Source: Clostridiales bacterium UBA7001
GTDB taxonomy: Bacteria > Bacillota > Clostridia > TANB77 > CAG-508
Length of the DNA: 10,758 nt
Assembly (NCBI GenBank): GCA_002449785.1
Contig: DJXP01000016.1
Location: forward strand, 1 to 10,758
Reading direction: 5' to 3'
Part shown: one piece after another, positions 1-5,979 of the stretch
How positions within the stretch are numbered: position 1 is the first letter of the stretch
Layout: every line of letters begins with the position of its first letter
Made by a program: the position numbers and the translations under genes
Notes under the pieces: model-generated
What the model was told of the DNA's origin: nothing
Database searches by the model: none
The model's input: only the letters and a program-made list of their open reading frames with translations

Positions 1-2
1 TT

Positions 3-1637
3 TCTTGCATTACAGAAGAAATCGTAAGAGAAAGAGAAGAACATTCAGACCAAATTTCAGCATTAGAAGAATTAAAAGTTATGGCTAAAAAATATGGATT
101 TGATATTTCAAGACCTGCTGCAAATGCTAAAGAAGCTGTACAATGGACATATTTTGGATATTTAGGTTCTATAAAAGAACAAAATGGTGCTGCTATGAGT
201 TTAGGCAGAACATCAACATTTTTAGATATATATTTTGAAAGAGATATTAATAATGGGAATTTAACTGAAAAAGAAGCTCAAGAAATAATAGACCACTTTG
301 TTATGAAATTAAGAATGGTAAGATTTCTAAGAACTCCTGAATATGATGAATTATTTAGTGGCGATCCTGTTTGGGTAACTGAAAGTATTGGTGGAATGGG
401 AATTGACTCAAGGACTTTAGTTACTAAGAACTCATTTAGAATTTTACATACCCTTGAAACTTTAGGCCCTGCACCTGAGCCAAACTTAACAGTTCTTTGG
501 TCTACAAGACTTCCAAAGGGATTTAAAGATTATTGCTCATCACTTTCTATAAAAACAAGTTCTATACAATATGAAAATGATGACCTTATGAGAGAATATT
601 GGGGCGATGATTACGGAATTGCTTGTTGTGTTAGTGCAATGAGAATTGGAAAACAAATGCAGTTTTTCGGTGCAAGAGCCAATCTAGCAAAAACTCTACT
701 TTATGCAATTAATGGTGGTAGAGATGAAAGAACTGGAAAACAAGTTACAGATAAAACAGTTCCTGTAACTTCAGAATATTTAGATTATGATGAAGTTTGG
801 GAAAAATTTGATAAAATGTGTGACTGGGTTGCAAGAGTTTATATAAATGCATTAAATATTATTCATTATATGCATGATAAATATGCATATGAAAAATTAG
901 AAATGGCATTACACGACAAAGAAATTTTAAGAACAATGGCATGTGGAATTGCCGGTCTTTCTATTGTTGCAGATTCATTCTCTGCTATGAAATATGCAAA
1001 AGTTAAAGTTATAAGAGATGCAACAGGCCTTGCCGTTGATTATAAAGTTGAAGGTGACTACCCAAAATATGGAAATGATGATGACAGAGTTGATTCAATC
1101 GCAGTTGAAATAGTAAAACTATTTATGAACAAACTTAAAAAGCAACCTACATATAGAAATTCTAAACCTACTATGTCAATTTTAACAATCACATCAAATG
1201 TTGTATATGGAAAAAATACTGGAAGTACTCCAGATGGAAGAGAATCAGGTGCCCCATTTGGACCTGGAGCAAACCCTATTCATGGAAGAGATACAAATGG
1301 AGCTTTAGCAGTACTAAATACTATATCAAAACTTCCATATAAATATGCTGAAGATGGAATTTCTTATACATTTGCTATAGTTCCATCAGCACTTGGAAAA
1401 GATGCTAAATCTAGAATTAGAAACTTAACTTCTATGCTTGATGGATATTTTGCTAAATTTAGCCATCATATAAATGTAAATGTTTTTGATAGAAGTCTTT
1501 TAGAGGATGCTATGGAACACCCTGAAAAATATCCACAACTTACAATAAGAGTTTCAGGTTATGCAGTTAATTTTGTAAAACTTACAAGAGAACAACAATT
1601 AGATGTAATAAATAGAACAATTCATGAAAAAATATAA
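3..1637 (+). CDS. pflB: Formate acetyltransferase (pyruvate formate-lyase), 5'-truncated by window edge
   Basis: Cytoplasmic glycyl-radical enzyme that converts pyruvate and CoA to acetyl-CoA and formate during anaerobic fermentation. The frame is open from base 3 with no stop, giving 544 visible residues; the family is usually about 740-760, so roughly 200 N-terminal residues lie upstream of the window. The adjacent active-site cysteines (IACCVS) are encoded at 624-629. The glycyl-radical loop RVSGYAVNF is present with its glycine at 1557-1559, 25 residues from the end, as in Escherichia coli PflB. Long stretches such as MHDKYAYE, TMACGIAGLS, GPGANPIHGRD and EKYPQLTIRVSGYA match the family from memory. 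The ATG at 81 is internal, because the codons before it (SCITEEIVREREEH...) continue the PFL sequence. pflA follows after 21 nt, so the two are probably co-transcribed. All key residues of the visible part are intact. Confidence 0.97.
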   Translation, partial: SCITEEIVREREEHSDQISALEELKVMAKKYGFDISRPAANAKEAVQWTYFGYLGSIKEQNGAAMSLGRTSTFLDIYFERDINNGNLTEKEAQEIIDHFVMKLRMVRFLRTPEYDELFSGDPVWVTESIGGMGIDSRTLVTKNSFRILHTLETLGPAPEPNLTVLWSTRLPKGFKDYCSSLSIKTSSIQYENDDLMREYWGDDYGIACCVSAMRIGKQMQFFGARANLAKTLLYAINGGRDERTGKQVTDKTVPVTSEYLDYDEVWEKFDKMCDWVARVYINALNIIHYMHDKYAYEKLEMALHDKEILRTMACGIAGLSIVADSFSAMKYAKVKVIRDATGLAVDYKVEGDYPKYGNDDDRVDSIAVEIVKLFMNKLKKQPTYRNSKPTMSILTITSNVVYGKNTGSTPDGRESGAPFGPGANPIHGRDTNGALAVLNTISKLPYKYAEDGISYTFAIVPSALGKDAKSRIRNLTSMLDGYFAKFSHHINVNVFDRSLLEDAMEHPEKYPQLTIRVSGYAVNFVKLTREQQLDVINRTIHEKI

Positions 1638-1643
1638 AATCTC

Positions 1644-1650
1644 AAGAAGG
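1644..1650 (+). promoter_or_regulatory. Ribosome binding site that fixes the pflA start
   Basis: AAGAAGG lies 8 nt before the ATG at 1659 and overlaps the possible GTG start at 1650. The spacing fits the ATG and rules out the GTG, which has no Shine-Dalgarno sequence at the right distance. Confidence 0.7.
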
Positions 1651-1658
1651 TGCTAAAA

Positions 1659-2369
1659 ATGGAAGGTAGAATTCATTCAATAGAATCATTTGGAACAGTT
1701 GACGGACCTGGTATAAGATTTGTTGTTTTTATGCAAGGTTGTCCTCTAAAATGTAAATACTGCCATAATAGAGATACTTGGAATATAAATGGTGGCCACA
1801 CAATAACTTCAGATGAACTTGTTAAAGAAATAATGCATTATAAATCATATATGGATAATTCTGGTGGTGGCATTACAATTTCTGGTGGTGAACCTCTTCT
1901 TCAAGCTAAATTTATTAAAGAATTATTCATAAAACTAAAAAAGAAGAAAATTCATACAGCAATAGATACAGCAGGAAGCCTTCCTATTACTGATGAAATA
2001 AAAGACTTACTAGACCTTACAGATTTAGTCTTATTAGATATAAAGCATATAGATAATGAAAAAGCAATAAATCTTACTGGAGCGCCTAATAAAAATAATT
2101 TAGAATTTGCTAAATATTTAAGCAATATAAATAAACCTATGTGGATAAGACAAGTTCTAGTTCCCGGATATACAGATGATGAATCCGACTTACTTAAATT
2201 AAAAGAATTCATAAATAGTTTAAATAGTGTTGAAAATGTTGAAATTCTTCCATATCATAGCTTAGGTAAATTTAAATGGAAAGAACTAGGAGCTACATAT
2301 GAACTTGAAAATGTTATTCCACCAAGTCTTGAAACTGTTGAAAAAGCAAAAGATATTTTAGGAATATAA
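1659..2369 (+). CDS. pflA: Pyruvate formate-lyase activating enzyme (radical SAM)
   Basis: Radical S-adenosylmethionine enzyme that abstracts a hydrogen from the PflB glycine to make the catalytic glycyl radical; oxygen-sensitive and cytoplasmic. The 236-aa protein starts MEGRIHSIESFGTVDGPG, the usual PFL-activase N-terminus. The [4Fe-4S] ligands are C28, C32 and C35 in the CxxxCxxC motif (CPLKCKYC), and the SAM-binding GGEP motif is at residues 76-79. The length is close to that of E. coli PflA (246 aa). I chose ATG 1659 over an in-frame GTG at 1650 because of the ribosome binding site spacing and because family members begin at this point. It lies 21 nt after pflB in the same direction with no terminator between, and is followed by a block of inverted repeats and a terminator. 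Nothing is missing. Confidence 0.96.
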   Translation: MEGRIHSIESFGTVDGPGIRFVVFMQGCPLKCKYCHNRDTWNINGGHTITSDELVKEIMHYKSYMDNSGGGITISGGEPLLQAKFIKELFIKLKKKKIHTAIDTAGSLPITDEIKDLLDLTDLVLLDIKHIDNEKAINLTGAPNKNNLEFAKYLSNINKPMWIRQVLVPGYTDDESDLLKLKEFINSLNSVENVEILPYHSLGKFKWKELGATYELENVIPPSLETVEKAKDILGI

Positions 2370-2371
2370 AA

Positions 2372-2437
2372 GAACAAAAGGGGACATTATGATAATTGTA
2401 AAAGACATAATTATTGCAAATGTCCCCGTCTTTGTTC
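2372..2437. repeat. Interrupted long hairpin with GGGGACATT/AATGTCCCC arms
   Basis: Three nested pairs of arms: GAACAAA (2372-2378) with TTTGTTC (2431-2437), GGGGACATT (2380-2388) with AATGTCCCC (2419-2427), and ATAATT (2392-2397) with AATTAT (2409-2414). The sequence begins two bases after the pflA stop codon. It has no run of T after it, so it is not a typical intrinsic terminator. The GC-rich core in an AT-rich background looks like a mobile palindromic (REP-like) unit, but no second copy is in the window. Confidence 0.75.
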
Positions 2438-2535
2438 AAGGCGCCAAATTTTACATAATAAAATTTGTGTGCAATGTTGCCGAAGGCTTTATTTTATAGG
2501 AAGTGCGGAGCACTTTCCTATAAAATAACAAAGAC
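2428..2535. repeat. Compound palindrome: 9-bp closing stem around two hairpins
   Basis: GTCTTTGTT (2428-2436) is perfectly complementary to AACAAAGAC (2527-2535). Inside are AAATTTTA (2446-2453) with TAAAATTT (2459-2466), loop CATAA, and a long hairpin made of 2489-2506 and 2510-2528 with a 3-base loop and one bulged T. The left closing arm overlaps the right arm of the preceding hairpin and the right closing arm overlaps the terminator stem, so these folds exclude one another. No open reading frame of note is in the stretch. It could be a small non-autonomous element or a structured 3' untranslated region of pflA. Confidence 0.65.
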
Positions 2536-2568
2536 CACTTCAATATAAAGTGGTCTTCTTTATTTTTA
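2531..2568. terminator. Rho-independent terminator, probably bidirectional
   Basis: A perfect 10-bp stem AAGACCACTT (2531-2540) / AAGTGGTCTT (2548-2557) with a 7-base loop is followed by CTTTATTTTT on the + strand. Read on the - strand, the same stem is followed by TGTTATTTTA. It sits between the convergent pflA and metallopeptidase genes and can serve both. Confidence 0.85.
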
Positions 2569-2586
2569 GAAATATTATTTTTCAAT

Positions 2587-3423
2587 TTATACTTTGTTTT
2601 TTACTTTTAATACATATTCTATATCTTTATAGCTTAAATACCCTACTCTATTTTTCTTTATACTCCTATGATTTATTTCATCATAAATAACTCTATTAGA
2701 TATCTTATATCCTTCAATCATATATTTTCCAAATCCTGCTATAACAGCTGTTACATCTGTCAAACATTCATTTTGAATTCTTTTTTCTATTTTTATACCA
2801 TGTGTCATAAGCAAATAATGTGTACATTCATGTGCTAAAATAGAAATTACAGTATTTAAGGTCATATCATTTTGAATATATAGAATTATTTCTTTTTTAT
2901 GATTTTCTATATTTTCTATAGATACTTTATTTTCTATATCTTCTATATTATCTTTACCTTCGTTTCGTTCTTTACTTTCTTTGCTGTTTTCTAATCCATC
3001 TTTATCAACATAAAGTCCAGCATATTTTAAAGCATATTTACTAGAAATATAATTTACTTTTAAATTAACATTTTCCTTACTCATTTTATAATAATTTAAA
3101 ATTTCAACTAATAATTCTTGTAAATATTTTTCTGAAAATCTAGAATATAATAAATGCCTTTCAAGTTCTTTATTTAGTATAAATTTTTTGTTATATGATA
3201 AATCTAGTCCGTCTAAATACTTTTTAGATAAAGAAATATACTTTTTTAAAGAATCATTATCAACATTTCTGTTATTCATACCAACCTTTTGAAGATCTTT
3301 TATTCCCTTCTTATTTTTTAGAGTAACTTTTAATGTATTTAAAAACCACAAAATGTAATATCTATATAAGTAAGCTATATATATTAAAATTATAATAGTT
3401 CCAATTAATATGTAATATTTCAT
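2587..3423 (-). CDS. Membrane-anchored HExxH metallopeptidase-like protein
   Basis: A 278-aa protein whose first ~28 residues form one hydrophobic segment (MKYYILIGTIIILIYIAYLY...), predicting a membrane anchor. The C-terminal part carries HECTH (residues 198-202), the zinc-binding and catalytic motif of zincin peptidases, in the context LAHECTHYLL. A possible third ligand is E219 in NECLTD, 17 residues after the second histidine. Between them and the anchor lies a highly charged low-complexity stretch (about 143-177) with repeated IEN/IED units. The substrate is unknown, and I do not recognise a named family. Of the upstream in-frame starts I chose ATG 3423: AGGAG lies 5 nt before it and a promoter at 3464-3492 would start transcription inside the longer 301-aa reading. 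It has its own promoter, so it need not belong to the sortase operon upstream. It ends before the bidirectional terminator. Confidence 0.8.
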   Translation of the reverse strand: MKYYILIGTIIILIYIAYLYRYYILWFLNTLKVTLKNKKGIKDLQKVGMNNRNVDNDSLKKYISLSKKYLDGLDLSYNKKFILNKELERHLLYSRFSEKYLQELLVEILNYYKMSKENVNLKVNYISSKYALKYAGLYVDKDGLENSKESKERNEGKDNIEDIENKVSIENIENHKKEIILYIQNDMTLNTVISILAHECTHYLLMTHGIKIEKRIQNECLTDVTAVIAGFGKYMIEGYKISNRVIYDEINHRSIKKNRVGYLSYKDIEYVLKVKNKV

Positions 3424-3463
3424 TACTTCTCCTATATACTTTGTTTCATAATTACATATTAAT

Positions 3464-3492
3464 AGTATAACACAATTATTAGTAATCATCAA
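3464..3492 (-). promoter_or_regulatory. Sigma-A-type promoter for the metallopeptidase gene
   Basis: On the - strand TTGATG (complement of 3487-3492) is separated by exactly 17 nt from TATACT (complement of 3464-3469). The inferred start of transcription is about 30 nt before the ATG at 3423. Close to consensus at both boxes. Confidence 0.7.
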
Positions 3493-3509
3493 TTAAGTAA
3501 CCTATAATG

Positions 3510-3632
3510 ACTAGGAGCTGTTACAATTCACAGCCTTTAAGTTTTACTATAAGCTAGTTATTATTAAATTTTAAAAAAATAATAACTAGCTTTATATGTA
3601 ATATCATTGGCTGTGAATTGTAACTAGGAGCT
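3510..3632. mobile_element. MITE-like nested palindrome flanked by 10-bp direct repeats
   Basis: ACTAGGAGCT occurs as an exact direct repeat at 3510-3519 and 3623-3632, like a target-site duplication. Just inside are perfect 16-bp inverted arms, GTTACAATTCACAGCC (3520-3535) and its complement (3609-3624). A second perfect 15-bp inverted repeat (3551-3565 with 3578-3592) surrounds an A/T loop. The unit between the repeats is 103 bp and has no coding capacity. This is the structure of a small non-autonomous element. The right arm overlaps the right direct repeat by two bases, so the true ends are uncertain. It lies 47 nt beyond the stop codon of the surface-protein gene and would form a strong hairpin in its transcript, so it could also act as its 3' end. 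Confidence 0.65.
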
Positions 3633-3679
3633 TCATAATTTCGATTCTACTATATATATCATTAATTTCTTTAGTATTA

Positions 3680-5041
3680 TTAATATCCGGTAACTGGAAG
3701 TTTTTTTGGTGTTTCATTTACTGGTGTGATTGCTGGTACATTTTCCACAGTTTTGGCTTCAGTAACATTATTTATGTTTTTAACTTCAGCAACTTTTTCC
3801 ACATTTTGTACAGTTTCTGTGTATGAAGGCACAACTTCCACTTTTTCAAATTCTTTATCAACTTCGGTAACTTCTTTTGTAGTATTATTTACAGTAACAG
3901 CAAATTCTTCATTAAAATCTAATCCTACTTCAATTAAATCTGTAAATAGATTAAATCCTGCTAATGTTTCTGTTTCTTGAATATAATATAAACCTGGAAC
4001 CATATTTTCTAAAATAATTTCACCATTTTCATTTGTAACCAAGCCTTCTTTTATCACTTTTTTCTCAGAATCTAGTAAATTAAACTTAACACCTGCAAGC
4101 CTACTATTTGTACCATATTCTTGCTTTATTATTTGAAGTTTAGTTATATTTTTAAAATAATTTTCTTTAATATTTGAAATAGATTCTTCATACATATATC
4201 CAGCAAGTGCATAATCCTGTGTTCCAACAAGATTTGTAGCACCATATACAACTGGTTTAGTTTCAATATTAGATACAGCTTTTACATTAAAACTTCCATT
4301 CTTATTTAAACTTTGAATTGGAATTAAGATTTTAAAATTTGATCCAACTGATAGTTCTGATACTGTTTTGTTATTCATATCTGTAACTTTTGTATTTTCT
4401 GGTATATCTCCTTCCAATTCAATTCTGTAATATCCATTTTTTATGTTTGAATTTAAAGTATATGTTTTACTTACAAATGATTTTTCTTTTTCATCTATTT
4501 TCCAATCTTCTTGATTTTGACTTATTGAAGTTTGAATATCATTTTGAATGTTTTCATTTGAAGAACGTGCAGCATTTACAATATTTAAATAAATTTGATA
4601 TGTTCTTCTACCATTATCAGAATCCATTGGAGCATAAGAGTTTGTATCTCTATTATAAAGCATTGTATAAACAGCTTCTCTTGTAGCTGTAAAAGCTTCC
4701 TCTTCATTTTGGGCACCAAGTTCAGCTAGAGATTTATATGGAAATCCATTTATAATTGCTCTCCAAACATTAACATCTTGAAGCTTACTTCCACCATTTA
4801 CGCTATATGTTGTAAGGTCTACTCCTGGCAAAGATTCGTCTAAACAATAAGCCGGATAATATTTCCCATCTCTTTCATAAGCCACAAAATTAACATTTAT
4901 AGGCTTTCCATTATATGTAAGTAATACTTCACATCTTGCATGTAAAACTAAATCCTTAGTTCCCACATCAAATGCAAAAGATTTGTATAATAAACTAACT
5001 AATACTACTAATAGTATTGTTATAACTAAAGTTTTTTTCAT
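3680..5041 (-). CDS. Secreted thioester-domain/SpaA-like surface protein with truncated LPXTG end
   Basis: A 453-aa exported protein, probably an adhesin or pilus-type subunit. Residues 1-24 form a signal peptide (MKKTLVITILLVVLVSLLYK). About 30-190 resembles the Gram-positive thioester domain (TED): C66 in YPAYCLDESLPG is the expected thioester cysteine, but the TQxA motif that should supply the glutamine reads TREA (120-123). About 300-392 resembles a SpaA/CnaB-type domain, with K306 in IIKQE as a candidate isopeptide lysine, followed by GLYYIQETETLAGF. Residues 395-447 are a Val/Glu/Thr-rich stalk. The protein ends LPVTGY (448-453) with an immediate stop: the hydrophobic segment and positively charged tail of a sorting signal are absent. 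AAGGA precedes the ATG at a normal distance. It lies 15 nt after the sortase gene, in the same operon. Without the anchor it would be released, unless held in another way. Confidence 0.85.
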   Translation of the reverse strand: MKKTLVITILLVVLVSLLYKSFAFDVGTKDLVLHARCEVLLTYNGKPINVNFVAYERDGKYYPAYCLDESLPGVDLTTYSVNGGSKLQDVNVWRAIINGFPYKSLAELGAQNEEEAFTATREAVYTMLYNRDTNSYAPMDSDNGRRTYQIYLNIVNAARSSNENIQNDIQTSISQNQEDWKIDEKEKSFVSKTYTLNSNIKNGYYRIELEGDIPENTKVTDMNNKTVSELSVGSNFKILIPIQSLNKNGSFNVKAVSNIETKPVVYGATNLVGTQDYALAGYMYEESISNIKENYFKNITKLQIIKQEYGTNSRLAGVKFNLLDSEKKVIKEGLVTNENGEIILENMVPGLYYIQETETLAGFNLFTDLIEVGLDFNEEFAVTVNNTTKEVTEVDKEFEKVEVVPSYTETVQNVEKVAEVKNINNVTEAKTVENVPAITPVNETPKKLPVTGY

Positions 5042-5056
5042 AAAAATATTCCTTTC

Positions 5057-5708
5057 TTAATTAAATTCTATTCCTTGAATACATCTCCTATATTCTGGCT
5101 CATCTTCTAAACAAGTTATAAGAGTTATTCTGTTGTCTTCTGTGTTTTCCAAGTATGTCCACTCTGTATCTTGTATAATAGTAATTAGACTCACTTTATA
5201 TTTTCTACTAATATTTCCATATGTATAATATATTTCATCTCCTATTTGAAGCTCTTTTATCCTTCCAAAATAGTTCACCTTGTATCCTCTATTATGAGCG
5301 GCTAGTCCAACATTACCTGTATCTTTCCCGAGTACTTTCGAAGTGACCAACAAATTCGTCTAATAATTCTTTTGAAGTTCCTTCTGAAATATTAGCTACT
5401 AATTCAATTTTAGGAATTTCTATTTTCCATTCAATTGAATTATTAATAAGTGTTTCTTCATTTAATATATTATTACTTTCTGCTTCTTCTACATTTGGAG
5501 CCGTACGGTTTAAAACATTATTACTTATATTTAAAGCATTCATACTAATATCATTCGTATTCCCATAATATCTTCCAATTTTAGTATTAACCTCGACTTT
5601 ATTAAAAGACAAAATAAAACCTGTACATATAATTGTAAAGATTAAACTTAAAATTAGAGACACTACATTAACATTTAATTTTGTATAACTAAAACAATTG
5701 CAGTTCAT
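5057..5708 (-). pseudogene. Sortase, frameshifted
   Basis: Sortases are membrane-anchored cysteine transpeptidases that link LPXTG proteins to the cell wall or to pilin lysines. The N-terminal frame gives a hydrophobic anchor (VVSLILSLIFTIICTGFIL), a linker, and IPKIELVANISEGTSKELL...VGHFEST, then stops at 5313. The other frame continues GKDTGNVGLAAHNRGYKVNY and holds the catalytic His (AAHN, 5294-5296), Cys (LITC, 5111-5113) and Arg (YRR, 5084-5089). Removing one base near 5326-5332 joins the two as VGHFESTGKDTGNVGLAAHN, and the total then becomes exactly 217 codons. So a one-base insertion, or a sequencing error, explains the break. ATG 5708 overlaps its own Shine-Dalgarno-like GAGGTGAT, so the start is uncertain; GTG 5711 is the alternative. 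It is the first gene of the operon with the surface protein, its likely substrate. Class is not assigned. Confidence 0.85.
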
Positions 5709-5776
5709 CACCTCTTTTCAATATTGAATTTTTAAAATTTGATTTTTCGTCTCTAGAAAATTGAGACATTTGAAAT

Positions 5777-5795
5777 AATTTATTTGAAATAAATT
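5777..5795. promoter_or_regulatory. Inverted repeat in the sortase leader, possible operator
   Basis: AATTTATTT (5777-5785) and AAATAAATT (5787-5795) are perfect inverted arms around one G. The site lies just downstream of the -10 box of the - strand promoter, where a bound repressor would block initiation. ATTTGAAATAA is also repeated directly at 5768-5778 and 5782-5792. The bases are all A/T, so chance is a real alternative. Confidence 0.35.
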
Positions 5796-5801
5796 TATAT
5801 T

Positions 5802-5830
5802 AATATACTACGATTTATTTAATTTGTAAA
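5802..5830 (-). promoter_or_regulatory. Sigma-A-type promoter for the sortase/surface-protein operon
   Basis: On the - strand TTTACA (complement of 5825-5830) and TATATT (complement of 5802-5807) are 17 nt apart, one mismatch each from consensus. The leader to the sortase start is about 85-90 nt. It is divergent from the promoter at 5891-5919. Confidence 0.6.
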
Positions 5831-5890
5831 GAGTTTTTTTAATCTTTTTTGCTTTTCCTAAATATAAAATCTCAAAAAGTATTTACATAA

Positions 5891-5919
5891 TTGAAAAAAA
5901 ACGCAAAATTTAGTATAAT
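5891..5919 (+). promoter_or_regulatory. Sigma-A-type promoter for the large frameshifted gene
   Basis: TTGAAA (5891-5896), a 17-nt spacer and a perfect TATAAT (5914-5919). AAGGAG at 5967-5972 stands 7 nt before the ATG at 5980, leaving an untranslated leader of roughly 50 nt. Confidence 0.8.
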
Positions 5920-5979
5920 ATAATATAGGAGATATTTATTTTGCTTATTTTATATCATAAACATATAAGGAGAAAATAA

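Noticed and set aside
1952..2212. Reverse-strand 86-codon open frame within pflA
   Set aside because: It is a shadow of pflA with no ribosome binding site or recognizable product; the same applies to open frames antisense to the surface protein, large gene and kinase.
2372..2570. Attenuator or riboswitch based on alternative hairpins
   Set aside because: No + strand gene lies downstream; the next gene is on the opposite strand, so there is nothing to attenuate.
3424..3492. Longer 301-residue start for the metallopeptidase gene
   Set aside because: A promoter (3464-3492) lies within it and the added residues have no ribosome binding site; ATG 3423 has a well-spaced AGGAG.
3613..3679. Hidden membrane tail of the surface protein in another frame
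   Set aside because: The best frame reads ILIILKKLMIYIVESKL, too short and split by lysines to be a sorting-signal segment.
5313..5320. Programmed +1 frameshift at AGG-TAA in the sortase gene
   Set aside because: Shifting at the stop would insert RERYR before NVGLAAHN, whereas an earlier shift gives the family-like GKDTGNVGLAAHN; an insertion is simpler.
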